From Janthinobacterium sp. (GTDB lineage Bacteria > Pseudomonadota > Gammaproteobacteria > Burkholderiales > Chitinibacteraceae), in the NCBI GenBank assembly GCA_025360045.1, contig JANYCY010000037.1, positions 1-33,570 on the forward strand: a DNA stretch of 33,570 nt, written 5' to 3'. The translations under genes were made by a program, and so were the position numbers. This document shows positions 9,169 through 18,161 of the stretch, piece after piece. Under the pieces are notes generated by a model. That model did not search any database. It saw only the letters and a program-made list of their open reading frames with translations, and was not told where the DNA came from. How positions within the stretch are numbered: the stretch's first letter is position 1; every line of letters begins with the position of its first letter.

Positions 9169-10937
9169 GCCATTTGTACGTCTAAATGCTCAATTTTCCG
9201 CTGCTCTACAAATAAGCTATTGCCCATTTTGCTTTTTGCCAGATGTTTGGCGTGGGTGGCGGCTGCCGCGACCTCATGGTGCGTCAAATACACCCCTTTA
9301 CGGGCTTCAATAACGCCGATCGATAAGCTACTTAGCGGGAAATGCTGCAGCTCACCACGGCGGTCTGTGCTGCTATAGCCGTTTTGCAGCAGATGCTCTG
9401 TCTTAAACAGGCTTTGCACTCGCAGCTCAAATTCTTTGAGCAAGGTTTTGCAACGCTGCTTCCAGTCTGTCGAGCGAAATAAAATCATAAAATCATCGCC
9501 GCCGATATGGCCAACAAAGTCGATTTGCGGGTCGGCAATGCTCAGGAGCAGCTCGCCTAGCAGGCGTATCATCTTGTCACCGCAGGCATAGCCATAAACG
9601 TCGTTATAAGGTTTGAAGTGGTCTAGATCGATGTAGGCGGCGGTAAAGTCGCATGGCTCAGCCAGTAAAACCTCGATGTGCTCTTCTATGGGTACATTGC
9701 CAGGCAAGAGGGTGAGTGGATTTGCATGGCGGGCGGCGCGAATTTGTAATTCGGTAATGGCTCGCATTAAATCTTGCCCCGTTCCCATGCCTAAGTAATG
9801 CCCTTGCTCGGTAATGATAAAACCATCGGCCAGATGGCGGTGATCGGCGGCTGTTACTAGCTGGGATAATTCTTGCAAGCTGGTGGAGTGCTCCACAATC
9901 AGTGGTGTGCAATCCATCAGGGCTTTGCAGGGCTTGTTGCCATACAGCTCATTGGCAAAGGGCCGGCCAAAAAACTCAATCACTTCATAACGGCGCAATA
10001 AGCCAACAGGGCGAAATTCATCGATCACAGGCAAGGCGTGTATTTGCGGGTATTTACTAAAAATACGGCAGATTTCTGCTCCACTTTGCTTAGGTAAAAC
10101 GGTGGGTACTTCGACTAATAATTGGCCTGCCGTTTGCTCATTCAGCACGCCCACGCGGCTGTCTTTTTCAAGCAGATTAAGCTGAACTTGCCGTGGGGGG
10201 TGAGGATGGGGGCGGGCTATTAAATAGCCTTGTACATAGCTAATTCCAATCTTATGTACCACTTGTAAATCAGCTTGGGTTTCAATGCCTTCGGCAATGA
10301 CGCGGGCACCGGTGTTCAGTGCGATATGCTGAATGGATCGTACAAATTGCCGCTTTTGTGCGTCGCTCGCTAAGCCTTGAATAAAGTATTTATCAATTTT
10401 TACAAAGTCAGGTTTGAGCTCCGACCATAGCCTGAGAGAAGAAAACCCCTCTCCCAAATCATCGAGTGCAATTTTGAAGCCCATTTCGCGGTAATGCAGC
10501 AGGGCTTCTTTCAGCAGATTGTAATCGTGAGTGGGTTGGGTTTCGGTCAGCTCAATGACCACACGCTGAGGCGCAAGACCCGCAGCGCTCAAGAGGGCGA
10601 GCGTTGCGCCGGGTTTAAAGTCTTGTTCAGCCAAGCAAGATGGAATCACATTTAGAAAAAGTCGCCCAGCTAGGTCTTCACGCACAAAGGCCTGAATCAC
10701 CACTTTGCGGCAGGCAAAATCCAAAGCATGCAAGCAGCCTAGTTTTTCTGCTGTTCTAAACAAATTAATAGGGGAATGCAAAAAGCTATTGGACGGGCCA
10801 CGAATCAGCCCTTCATAACCAAAGATCTCGCTATCTCTGGTTGATGCAATCGGTTGAAAGTGCGCCGTCAATTGATTTTGGCTAATGATACTTTCAAGCT
10901 CGTGCCTGAGTGTCTCTAGGCTGGGTGATTCATTCAT
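9165..10937 (-). CDS. EAL-CBS-GGDEF protein (c-di-GMP phosphodiesterase/diguanylate cyclase)
   Basis: The 590-residue cytosolic protein has three parts. The EAL domain (about 11-250) has EGL at 42-44, ELTET at 129-133, DDLGEGFSSL from 159, KIDKYF at 180-185 and AEGIET at 215-220, so the metal and catalytic residues look intact. A CBS pair (about 270-395) shows IHALPVIDEFRPVGLLRR and DGFIITEQGHYLGMGTGQDL. The GGDEF domain (about 405-585) has YIDLDHFKPYND and an intact active site GGDDF at 479-483. No RxxD inhibitory site is seen at the expected place before GGDDF. It has no membrane segment, and the CBS pair may sense an adenine nucleotide. Net direction (cyclase or phosphodiesterase) cannot be told from the sequence. 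Confidence 0.92.
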   Translation of the reverse strand: MNESPSLETLRHELESIISQNQLTAHFQPIASTRDSEIFGYEGLIRGPSNSFLHSPINLFRTAEKLGCLHALDFACRKVVIQAFVREDLAGRLFLNVIPSCLAEQDFKPGATLALLSAAGLAPQRVVIELTETQPTHDYNLLKEALLHYREMGFKIALDDLGEGFSSLRLWSELKPDFVKIDKYFIQGLASDAQKRQFVRSIQHIALNTGARVIAEGIETQADLQVVHKIGISYVQGYLIARPHPHPPRQVQLNLLEKDSRVGVLNEQTAGQLLVEVPTVLPKQSGAEICRIFSKYPQIHALPVIDEFRPVGLLRRYEVIEFFGRPFANELYGNKPCKALMDCTPLIVEHSTSLQELSQLVTAADHRHLADGFIITEQGHYLGMGTGQDLMRAITELQIRAARHANPLTLLPGNVPIEEHIEVLLAEPCDFTAAYIDLDHFKPYNDVYGYACGDKMIRLLGELLLSIADPQIDFVGHIGGDDFMILFRSTDWKQRCKTLLKEFELRVQSLFKTEHLLQNGYSSTDRRGELQHFPLSSLSIGVIEARKGVYLTHHEVAAAATHAKHLAKSKMGNSLFVEQRKIEHLDVQMA

Positions 10938-11000
10938 GATAATGCCAAATATGCAACGTGAATTGTAAGCATAACAGCGGAGAGTTACGTTCGCGTTACA

Positions 11001-11020
11001 GATGACTCATGCGAGTCATC
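11001..11020. terminator. Hairpin downstream of the AI-2E family gene
   Basis: GATGACTC and GAGTCATC form a perfect 8-bp stem around ATGC, 16 bases past the stop of the minus-strand permease. No T-run follows, so this is a possible Rho-associated or weak terminator, or a 3' stability hairpin. Confidence 0.4.
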
Positions 11021-11036
11021 CAGTAATTTAGATGAA

Positions 11037-12053
11037 CTAAATAAGCTCAGCTTCTTTCAATTCTTGTTTCAAATAGGCATAAAAAATGGGTGCAGCAACG
11101 AGCCCAGGCAAGCCAAAAATGGCCTCCATAACCAGCATGGCAAGCAGTAGCTCCCATGCAAATGCGTGGATGCGGCCACCGACAATGCGTGCATTTAAGA
11201 AGTATTCTAATTTATGGATGACGACTAAAAACGCTAATGATCCAGCGGCCACCGAGGCGGAAACGCTCATGCTGACGGCGACAATCGCAGTGTTGGAGAT
11301 CAGATTGCCTATCACCGGCAATAAGCCCGCCAAAAAGGTAATCACAATTAAAGTTTTGGTCAGAGGCAAGGAAACGCCAAGGCTAGGTAGAACTAATGCT
11401 AAATAGATCACGGTAAAAAAAGTATTGAGGGCAGAAATACGCACTTGGGCAAATACAATTTGCCGGAAAGAATGCGCTAAGCGCGCACAGCGGGTTTGTA
11501 ATGCATCGAGTAAAGGCGCTTTATCGTCACTGTTATGGTGTAAAGACAGCATTGCGCCAATTACCATCGCAATCAGCATCTGTGCCAGTGTATGTCCGGT
11601 GCGTGCGCCAATTTGCTGTAACTGGGCGATATGTTTATCTGACCATTGATAGAACGCGGTTTTCCATGCGCTTACATCTTGTGGCAGGCTTTCGAGCATC
11701 CATGCAGGTAGCCAGTTGCCTAGCTCATGGTGCAGCGCTTCGGCGATTTCTCCTGATTTACGCATGATGCTGGGCATGGATGCCGACTCACCATGAAAGA
11801 CCGAAGCCAAGCTAAAACCCATTAAAACCAGCAGCAAAATGATGGCTGCCGAAAAAATAATCAGTGCAACGGGTTTGGCTCGTCGTGGTGCTAAGCGAGA
11901 AATAAAAGGCGCTTGGGCCGCTTGGGCAACTAATTCGTAGACTAAAAGACCGATAAGCAAAGCTGGGAGTAGGTGATTGAGCATCACCAAGAGCAGAAAC
12001 AGCGAAATAATAAAATAACTGGCAATGCGTGAGTAACGGTCGAGCTTTAGCAT
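11037..12053 (-). CDS. AI-2E family (PerM-type) membrane transporter
   Basis: The 338-residue integral membrane protein of the AI-2E/PerM superfamily has paired N-terminal hydrophobic segments (ASYFIISLFLLLVMLNHLL; ALIIFSAAIILLLVLMGF), then a soluble central region of about 90 residues, then five or so C-terminal segments. The family-like ending GLPGLVAAPIFYAYLKQEL is present, as is GLLPVIGNLISNTAIV. Family members range from autoinducer-2 exporters to Na+/H+ antiporters, so the substrate here is unknown. It lies 93 bases downstream of nadE on the same strand and could be cotranscribed. A small hairpin (GGAGTTG/CAACTCC, 12096-12121) lies in the gap. Confidence 0.88.
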   Translation of the reverse strand: MLKLDRYSRIASYFIISLFLLLVMLNHLLPALLIGLLVYELVAQAAQAPFISRLAPRRAKPVALIIFSAAIILLLVLMGFSLASVFHGESASMPSIMRKSGEIAEALHHELGNWLPAWMLESLPQDVSAWKTAFYQWSDKHIAQLQQIGARTGHTLAQMLIAMVIGAMLSLHHNSDDKAPLLDALQTRCARLAHSFRQIVFAQVRISALNTFFTVIYLALVLPSLGVSLPLTKTLIVITFLAGLLPVIGNLISNTAIVAVSMSVSASVAAGSLAFLVVIHKLEYFLNARIVGGRIHAFAWELLLAMLVMEAIFGLPGLVAAPIFYAYLKQELKEAELI

Positions 12054-12146
12054 GATTTGTCCGATGACCGGGGTTGAAGTAGGAGGTGAGAGTGAGGAGT
12101 TGTAAATTGAGTATCAACTCCCCGCAGCCCACTCTCCAGCTTGTCG

Positions 12147-13745
12147 TTACATTGAAAAACGATTGGTAATCGGCATACGCCAGTCTTTGCCGAAAGCGCG
12201 GTGGGTAATACGCGGGCCTACGGGGGCCTGACGGCGCTTGTATTCATTGATGGTTAGTAAATGCACCACGCGATCCACATCCGCTTTGGCAAAGCCCTTA
12301 GCAATAATCTCGACGCGGCTGAGGTTTTCTTCTACATAGGCTTGCAAAATGGCGTCCAAGACTTCATAAGCAGGTAATGAATCTTGGTCAGTTTGGTCTG
12401 GCCGAAGTTCCGCCGAAGGGGGGCGAGTAATAATGCGCTCTGGAATCACCACGCCTTGTGTATTACGCCAGCTAGAAAGTCGATAAACCAGCGTTTTCGC
12501 TACGTCTTTAAGCACCGCAAAGCCACCCGCCATATCGCCGTAGAGCGTAGCGTAACCGGTAGTCATTTCGGATTTATTGCCCGTGGTCAGCACCAGCTTG
12601 CCCGATTTATTCGAGAGCGCCATCAGGAGCGTTCCGCGTGCGCGCGCTTGCAGGTTTTCTTCGGTGGTGTCTGCGCCCAAGCCTTCAAACTCACCGGCTA
12701 AGCCATTCATAAAGGCTTCGTAGATCGGCCAGATTTCGATTTCTGAATATTTGCAGCCTAGGATTTTGATCATTTCGCGCGAATCATCGACGCTGATGTC
12801 GGCGGTGTAGCGGGAAGGCATCATCACCGCGTGTACCTTGTCTGCACCGAGTGCATCCACGGCAATGGCGAGCGTTAGCGCCGAATCTATCCCGCCAGAT
12901 AAACCCAAGAGCACACCGGGGAAGCGATTTTTGCCGATATAGTCTTGCACGCCCAAAACAAGCGCCTGATAAGCGCTGGCTTCATCGCTTAAATCTGGGG
13001 TAATGGTGGCGGCTTGTAAATCGCCTTTTTGGTATTCAACGATGGCGACTTGCTCGCTAAATGCCGGCAACTGAGCCACCAGCTCGCCTAATTTATTCAG
13101 TGCAAAAGACTGGCCGTCAAAAATCAGCTCGTCTTGCCCGCCGATCATATTGCAGTACACCATAGCCATGCCGGTTTCTTCTACACGCTGGCCGACAACT
13201 TCGCGGCGCGTGGATTGTTTGGCTTGGTTGTACGGTGATGCATTCAGAATGAGCAGTAATTCAGCGCCTTCATCATCAGCTGCCGATGCAGGCTCGATAT
13301 CCCAGATATCTTCACAAATGGCTAAGCCAATCTGCACGCCATCTTGCTCGAATACAAAGGGTGAATAGCCAGGGGAAAAGTAGCGAACTTCATCAAACAC
13401 CTGATCATTTGGCAGCAAGAGCTTGTCGTAACGGCCCAGCACATTGCCATCCCGAATGACGATGGCGCTGTTAAAGCGCTCGTCGCCACTGGCGCGCGGA
13501 TAGCCCAGCACCAGCGTGATGCCGTCTAGCTCATCAATAAAGCGGCCAACGCACTGTGCGCATTCGGCCAAAAAGGCGGGGCGTAGCAGCAGGTCTTCAG
13601 GTGGGTAACCGCTTAATGCCAGCTCAGGCGTGAGCAAAATATCCGCGCCCTCGGCCTTGGCCTGCTTGGCAGCAGCAAAGATTTTTTCGGTATTGCCGGC
13701 AAGATCGCCGACGAGGGAGTTGAGCTGGGCAATGGCGATTTTCAT
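12147..13745 (-). CDS. nadE: Glutamine-dependent NAD+ synthetase
   Basis: NadE makes NAD+ from deamido-NAD+, ATP and glutamine, the last step of NAD synthesis. The 532-residue protein joins an N-terminal nitrilase-type glutaminase to a C-terminal synthetase. The glutaminase triad is visible: Glu41 in TPELALSGYPPEDLL, Lys108 in GRYDKLLLPN and Cys144 in LAICEDIWD. The ATP pyrophosphatase loop SGGIDS is at 283-288, and TTGNKSEMTTGYATLYGDMA and KRRQAPVGPRIT are further synthetase signatures. I start at MKIAIAQLNSLVGDL, the conserved N-terminus, although the frame is open 11 codons further with no better ribosome-binding site. The long, two-domain form explains the use of glutamine rather than ammonia. 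Confidence 0.95.
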   Translation of the reverse strand: MKIAIAQLNSLVGDLAGNTEKIFAAAKQAKAEGADILLTPELALSGYPPEDLLLRPAFLAECAQCVGRFIDELDGITLVLGYPRASGDERFNSAIVIRDGNVLGRYDKLLLPNDQVFDEVRYFSPGYSPFVFEQDGVQIGLAICEDIWDIEPASAADDEGAELLLILNASPYNQAKQSTRREVVGQRVEETGMAMVYCNMIGGQDELIFDGQSFALNKLGELVAQLPAFSEQVAIVEYQKGDLQAATITPDLSDEASAYQALVLGVQDYIGKNRFPGVLLGLSGGIDSALTLAIAVDALGADKVHAVMMPSRYTADISVDDSREMIKILGCKYSEIEIWPIYEAFMNGLAGEFEGLGADTTEENLQARARGTLLMALSNKSGKLVLTTGNKSEMTTGYATLYGDMAGGFAVLKDVAKTLVYRLSSWRNTQGVVIPERIITRPPSAELRPDQTDQDSLPAYEVLDAILQAYVEENLSRVEIIAKGFAKADVDRVVHLLTINEYKRRQAPVGPRITHRAFGKDWRMPITNRFSM

Positions 13746-13836
13746 CGGGTCAGTTTCGGCTAGAAGCAAAAAAGCCATTTTAAGCTAGAACGTAGCGGGG
13801 ATGTACGCTGGACGCAGTTTTATCATCCCCTTGTAC

Positions 13837-14284
13837 CTAGCTTGCCACCGCATCGAGCCGGTAGCGAGATACGATACTTTGCATATCTTGGGCCATATCA
13901 CGCAGGCTGGCGGCCGTGTTGGCGGCTTCATCGGCGGCTTGGTGGTTGTGCTGGCTGATACTGCCCAGTGAGTTGACTTGGCTGACTAATTCACGACTTT
14001 CTGCATGACGGCTCACGCTCCCTCTCGCCATAATGCTAACAACATCGGTAATCTGATCGTTCTGGGCTTGTAAAAGACTAAGGGTACGCTCGGCTCGTTT
14101 TCTGACTTCATCCGCGACAACAGCAAAGCCTCGGCCCGATTCGCCCGCGCGGGTGGCTTCGATGGCGGCATTGAGTGCGAGTAAATTAGTTTGCTCCGCT
14201 ACTTCTTTAATTACCGAAACTAATTACGGCCATAGCTAAAGTGGCCCCTGCAACCATCAAGGCTAGCTTTTTACCAATTTCCAT
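13837..14284 (-). pseudogene. Internally deleted methyl-accepting chemotaxis protein
   Basis: Two pieces of one receptor gene are joined on the minus strand. From the ATG at 14284 the reading is MEIGKKLALMVAGATLAMAV then ISFGN and a stop, which is a receptor N-terminus with its first membrane segment. In another frame and directly adjacent, [40 protein letters not shown] and AERT run on to a stop at 13837; this is the conserved receptor signalling tip followed by the descending helix. The periplasmic domain, second membrane segment, HAMP domain and ascending helix (roughly 300 residues or more) are missing, and the join is out of frame. The product cannot be functional. The rest of the signalling helix is open without stops, so the deletion may be fairly recent. 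Confidence 0.85.
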
Positions 14285-14597
14285 TTGAAGATCACGCAGT
14301 ATGAAAGCGCTGCAGTATGGTGTTTGAAGATGTAGTCAATATGTCTAGATGATTATGCTGCCTTACTATTATGCTGACGTTGTATGTTTGGAATAAGCTT
14401 AATCACGCGATATTTGCTGCTGGATGGCTTCGTTTGCAGTAAATACCTTGGCCTGCGTAGATACAATTTCAATGTTTACATGTTCTCCCTGCTTTACCGT
14501 ACTACGCTACTAAGATTGGATAAAGTATTTCGCAGTTTTTTTGGCAAAAAGCTGTCCTATTCTTGAATGGAGTCATTCGCTCAATGGGGCTTACTGT
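14285..14597. other. Intergenic stretch between receptor pseudogene and intact receptor
   Basis: These 313 bases are AT-rich and hold no convincing gene. A minus-strand open stretch ending at a TAA at 14401-14399 (…GEHVNIEIVSTQAKVF, then TANEAIQQQISRD) has no start codon and could be a remnant of another gene, but I cannot name it. The promoter of the downstream receptor presumably lies here; I see no clear -35/-10 pair. Confidence 0.35.
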
Positions 14598-16217
14598 ATG
14601 CGTAGTGTGAAAAGTATGTTTTTAGCGCTTGGTTCATTGGTGGTGCTGACACTTATCTTATTAATGAGCATTGTTATGCTGCTTAAACAAAGCGCGGATG
14701 TGCATAGTCAGGCGGAATTACAGCGCTATAACTCCTATTTATTGGCCGATGAGCTAAGGCAAAGTTCAGACGATCTCACCCGTCTTGCACGCAGCTATGT
14801 GATTACGGGGGATGCAAAGTATGAAAAACAGTATTGGGATGTACTCGATATACGCAACGGAAAAAAAGCCCGTCCTCAGGAATATCAGCGAATTTATTGG
14901 GATTTTATGGCGGTAAGTGATCGCCCTCCTCGGCCTAATGCCCGCCCAATTGCGCTACAAGAATTAATGAAGCAATCCGGCTTTACCTTTGGCGAATTTG
15001 CCAAATTAAAAGAAGCGCAAGCCAATTCAGATGGCTTGGTAAAGAGTGAAACGATTGCAATGAATGCGGTGAAAGGCCGCTTTGCCGATGATGCGGGTGG
15101 TTTTACCAAGCAGGGTGAGCCTGATTTAAAACTAGCTGCCGATCTAATGCATAACGTGGCTTATCACCAGTACAAAGCGCAAATCATGCGTCCGGTGGAC
15201 GAGTTTTTTGTGTTGCTGGATAAAAGAACGGCTGCGCAGGTGCTAAGTGCCGAGCAAGACAAACAATTTTATTTGTACACGATGTTAGGCATGATTTGCT
15301 TACTGGGAATAGGCTTATTGCTGGTATTAATCTGGATGTATGGCCGTTTGATTCGTATTTTAGGTTGCGAACCTAGAGAGGCTTTGCAGATTGTGCAGGA
15401 CATCGCGGGAGGCAATTTGAATGTGCATTTCAATGCAAGCCATTCACAAAGCCTGCTCGGTGCGCTGGATAAAATGACGCAACGTTTTAGATTGGTGATT
15501 GGTGATATTAAGAATACATCGGCGGTGTTGGGGCTGACCTCAGCGCAAGTGAATGCTTCTGCGCAGCGGCTATCGGAAAACTCATCAGAGCAAATGGTCA
15601 ATATTGAAAGCACCAATAGTGCATTGAAAGAGATTAACTTTACCATTAGTCAAAATAGCGAAAATGCCAAAATGACTGAGGGGATGGCCGGAAAAGCGGC
15701 CAGCGCGGCGGTCAATGGAGGGGAGGCCGTCAAGCAAACTGTGAATGCCATGCGGCAAATCGCCAAGAAAATCGGCATTATTGATGATATTGCTTATCAG
15801 ACTAATTTACTGGCTCTGAACGCCGCCATCGAGGCGGCGCGAGCCGGCGAAAATGGCAAAGGCTTTGCGGTGGTGGCTGCTGAAGTCAGGAAACTGGCAG
15901 AACGCAGCCAGCTGGCGGCACAGGAAATCAGCGATTTGGCCGCCAATAGTGTGAATCAGGCCGAGACTGCGGGTAAGTTACTCGAAGATATCGTGCCATC
16001 AATTCGTAAGACTTCCTTGTTGATTCAGGAAATCTCCTTCGCTTCGCAAGAGCAGGCTCAGGGAATAGACAGCATTAGCAGCTCGGTAGAGCAACTCACC
16101 CAAGGCACCCAAGCCAATGCCAATGACGCCGATTCACTCAGTAGCGCCGCCCAAGAGCTGGCGATGCATGCCAGCGTGCTTGAGAAAAATATTGGATTTT
16201 TTCAAGGGGGAGGTTAG
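14598..16217 (+). CDS. Methyl-accepting chemotaxis protein
   Basis: The 539-residue transmembrane chemoreceptor has a first membrane helix at about 7-27 ([20 protein letters not shown]) and a periplasmic sensor of about 190 residues rich in aromatic and charged residues ([35 protein letters not shown]). A second helix is at about 224-248 ([20 protein letters not shown]), then HAMP, then a cytoplasmic coiled-coil hairpin. The tip [20 protein letters not shown] from about residue 394 and [18 protein letters not shown] identify the CheA/CheW contact region. The ligand is unknown. The ATG at 14598 (MRSVKSMF) is preferred over the one at 14541 because it gives a normal short N-terminus. No CheR-binding pentapeptide is seen at the C-terminus. 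Confidence 0.92.
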   Translation: MRSVKSMFLALGSLVVLTLILLMSIVMLLKQSADVHSQAELQRYNSYLLADELRQSSDDLTRLARSYVITGDAKYEKQYWDVLDIRNGKKARPQEYQRIYWDFMAVSDRPPRPNARPIALQELMKQSGFTFGEFAKLKEAQANSDGLVKSETIAMNAVKGRFADDAGGFTKQGEPDLKLAADLMHNVAYHQYKAQIMRPVDEFFVLLDKRTAAQVLSAEQDKQFYLYTMLGMICLLGIGLLLVLIWMYGRLIRILGCEPREALQIVQDIAGGNLNVHFNASHSQSLLGALDKMTQRFRLVIGDIKNTSAVLGLTSAQVNASAQRLSENSSEQMVNIESTNSALKEINFTISQNSENAKMTEGMAGKAASAAVNGGEAVKQTVNAMRQIAKKIGIIDDIAYQTNLLALNAAIEAARAGENGKGFAVVAAEVRKLAERSQLAAQEISDLAANSVNQAETAGKLLEDIVPSIRKTSLLIQEISFASQEQAQGIDSISSSVEQLTQGTQANANDADSLSSAAQELAMHASVLEKNIGFFQGGG

Positions 16218-16247
16218 GGATTAGGAGCTAGGGCTTGGGTGTTAGCT

Positions 16248-16351
16248 CGTAGGGTGGGCACGTTTTTGTGCCCACGCAATAATCCATAGGAAACGAATTG
16301 CTGTTGTGTATCATTCGCGTGGGCAAGATAAAGCGTTTTGCCCACCCTACG
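16248..16351. repeat. GTAGGG-family palindromic repeat, copy 1
   Basis: The outer arms CGTAGGGTGGGCA (16248-16260) and TGCCCACCCTACG (16339-16351) are perfect 13-base inverted repeats. Inside, each half has its own hairpin (GTGGGCAC/GTGCCCAC on the left). Non-coding, it lies between the convergent receptor gene and sbcB and could also act as a terminator. Related copies are at 22095, 25769, 32601 and 33270. Confidence 0.8.
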
Positions 16352-16372
16352 AAACGCTCCTCTCCCCGATCA

Positions 16373-17809
16373 TTACTCCTCATCCGGCATAATGCTTTCG
16401 GCGTAATCAAAGAGCGCAGAAAGAATATCAGCCTGCTGCTCATTGACGTTTTCCGATAGCGTATCAATCGCGTCACCAAAGGCTTCTAAGGTGCGCGCAC
16501 CGCCTGCACCATCGAATAATTTAGCCGCACGATGTTGCTCCCAGCGGCGTAGTTCGGCAGGGCTTAGGCTTTGCGGAAAGTTTCTAGCGCGGTAGCGGAA
16601 AAACACTTCTTCAAGGCGGCTGTCTTCAAAGCTCACCCGCTCTTTAGCCAGCTCCTCAGGGCTAAAGTGGCGTAGCTTGGCGAGAAGACGCTTATCATTA
16701 TTGCCAATAAAGCCGCCGTATAAATCTTCATCTACATCATTTTTGGCATGCTCGGTGGTGAATACCTGTTGCCAGATGGCGCTTAGATCGGGGGCGGTTT
16801 CGGCTATTTTGGCGTGCGCTAAGGCCTGCTCTACATCGATATTCCAGTGTGCAGCACGCTCGCTACTCAAGGTTTTGAGATTGCCAATCACAATGGGTGA
16901 CTTATTAATATGGATGCTTTTAATTGGCAGCCGAGTGACGCCTTCGGGTAAATCTGCCGTTTTGCTGAACATGCGCAGACGGATAGTTTCTGCATCTAGG
17001 CTAAAAATCTCGCTTGGATCAAATGCTAAATCCCAAACAATGATTTCGTTTTTATTGCTGGGATGCATGGCGAGCGGCCAAACCAGCGCGATGCAGCCGT
17101 GCTCTGCGGAAAACATGCCGCTGATATGTAGAAAAGGCTTGCTCTTCTCCAAATGACTCCGGAGGCCAATTTGCTCAAGCACCTTGTCTTTTTTACGCAG
17201 TGAAAAGCAAAAATCAAATAGCTTGGGTTGTTTCTCACGGATCAGCCGTGCCAATGCAATGGTGGCACGCACATCAGATAACGCATCGTGCGCCGCTTCG
17301 TGGCTGATGCCGTTGGCCTTGGTGAGATGTTCTAATTTGAATGAAGGGCGACCATCGTCGTGTGTTGGCCAGACAATGCCTTCGGGGCGCAGCGCATAGG
17401 TAGTGCGCACCACATCGAGTAAATCCCAGCGGCTACAATCATTTTGCCACTCACGTGAATAGGGCTCGATCAGATTGCGCCAGAACATAAAGCGCGTGAC
17501 TTCATCGTCAAAACGAATCGAGTTATAACCCAGCCCCACGGTATCAGGCGTCGCCAGCTCGGTCTCGATACGGGCCGAAAATTCAAATTCATCCACGCCA
17601 TTTTCTAAGCACTGCTGTGGCGTAATGCCTGTAAGTAGGCAGGATTCAGGATCGGGCAGGTAGTCAGGAGCAGGCTTACAGAAAATATTGAGTGGCTTGC
17701 CGATTTCGTTTAGCTCAGCATCGGTACGAATGCCAGCAAATTGCGAAGGGCGATCACGGCGTGGGTTGATGCCAAATGTTTCGTAATCGTGCCAGTAAAA
17801 GGTATGCAT
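16373..17809 (-). CDS. sbcB: Exodeoxyribonuclease I
   Basis: ExoI digests single-stranded DNA 3' to 5' and takes part in recombination and mismatch repair. The 478-residue length matches E. coli (475). The DEDDh nuclease motifs are visible: HDYETFG with Asp8 and Glu10, LGYNSIRFDDEVTRFMFWRN (motif II) and HDALSDVRATIALARLI (motif III, His and Asp). The ExoI-specific middle and C-terminal domains follow, including LPEGVTRLPIKSIHINKSPI and DLYGGFIGNNDKRLLAKLR. The gene is monocistronic, with repeats on both sides. A GAGG lies about 10 bases before the ATG. Confidence 0.95.
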   Translation of the reverse strand: MHTFYWHDYETFGINPRRDRPSQFAGIRTDAELNEIGKPLNIFCKPAPDYLPDPESCLLTGITPQQCLENGVDEFEFSARIETELATPDTVGLGYNSIRFDDEVTRFMFWRNLIEPYSREWQNDCSRWDLLDVVRTTYALRPEGIVWPTHDDGRPSFKLEHLTKANGISHEAAHDALSDVRATIALARLIREKQPKLFDFCFSLRKKDKVLEQIGLRSHLEKSKPFLHISGMFSAEHGCIALVWPLAMHPSNKNEIIVWDLAFDPSEIFSLDAETIRLRMFSKTADLPEGVTRLPIKSIHINKSPIVIGNLKTLSSERAAHWNIDVEQALAHAKIAETAPDLSAIWQQVFTTEHAKNDVDEDLYGGFIGNNDKRLLAKLRHFSPEELAKERVSFEDSRLEEVFFRYRARNFPQSLSPAELRRWEQHRAAKLFDGAGGARTLEAFGDAIDTLSENVNEQQADILSALFDYAESIMPDEE

Positions 17810-17908
17810 ATAGATAGAGCCTCAAAGAATCGCTGCTCGATTATAAGGCTTTTGACTTTGCATGGCGCTTTAAGGATGTGGCACGAAATGACTTCCTGAA
17901 ATGAAGCC

Positions 17909-17982
17909 CGTCATTCCCAAATGATTTTATCGGGAATCCAGCCGTGCAGCTTGATTCTCGCCAAAGGCGCACGGGAATGACG
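17909..17982. repeat. GTCATTCCC-family palindromic repeat, copy 1
   Basis: CGTCATTCCC (17909-17918) and GGGAATGACG (17973-17982) are perfect 10-base inverted arms around a non-coding core containing CGGGAATCCAG. The motif resembles the small dispersed repeats with GTCATTCCC ends seen in many proteobacterial genomes. A related copy is nested at 28059-28128. Confidence 0.7.
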
Positions 17983-18064
17983 ACTGTTTAAAAATCGGGA
18001 AGTTAATGTAAACAGTATCCTAAGCGAGTACACCCCAGTGTAAAACTCACAATTGAAACACTTC

Positions 18065-18151
18065 GGCCACAGAGAGCACGGGGTTTGATGGAGGAAGCCT
18101 TGCTTTTCTCCGTGTTCTCCCATTTCTCCGTAGTTTAAGGTTTGGATTTTA
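18065..18151. repeat. CACAGAG-family palindromic repeat, degenerate copy
   Basis: GGCCACAGAGAGCACGGGG on the left faces TTCTCCGTGTTCTCCCATTT and TCTCCGTAGTTTAAGGTTTGG on the right. It is the same family as 5300-5420 but shorter and more diverged. With the element at 17909 it fills most of the 352-base gap between sbcB and the next gene; I see no gene in that gap. Confidence 0.6.
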
Positions 18152-18161
18152 CTAAGGTGAT

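Noticed and set aside
16677-17156. 159-residue plus-strand ORF inside sbcB
   Set aside because: Antisense to a well-conserved exonuclease I region, with Ser/Leu/Arg-rich composition typical of a shadow frame.
17911-18123. 70-residue minus-strand ORF in the sbcB downstream gap
   Set aside because: It is built from the two dispersed repeats at 17909 and 18065 and has no start signal or family match.
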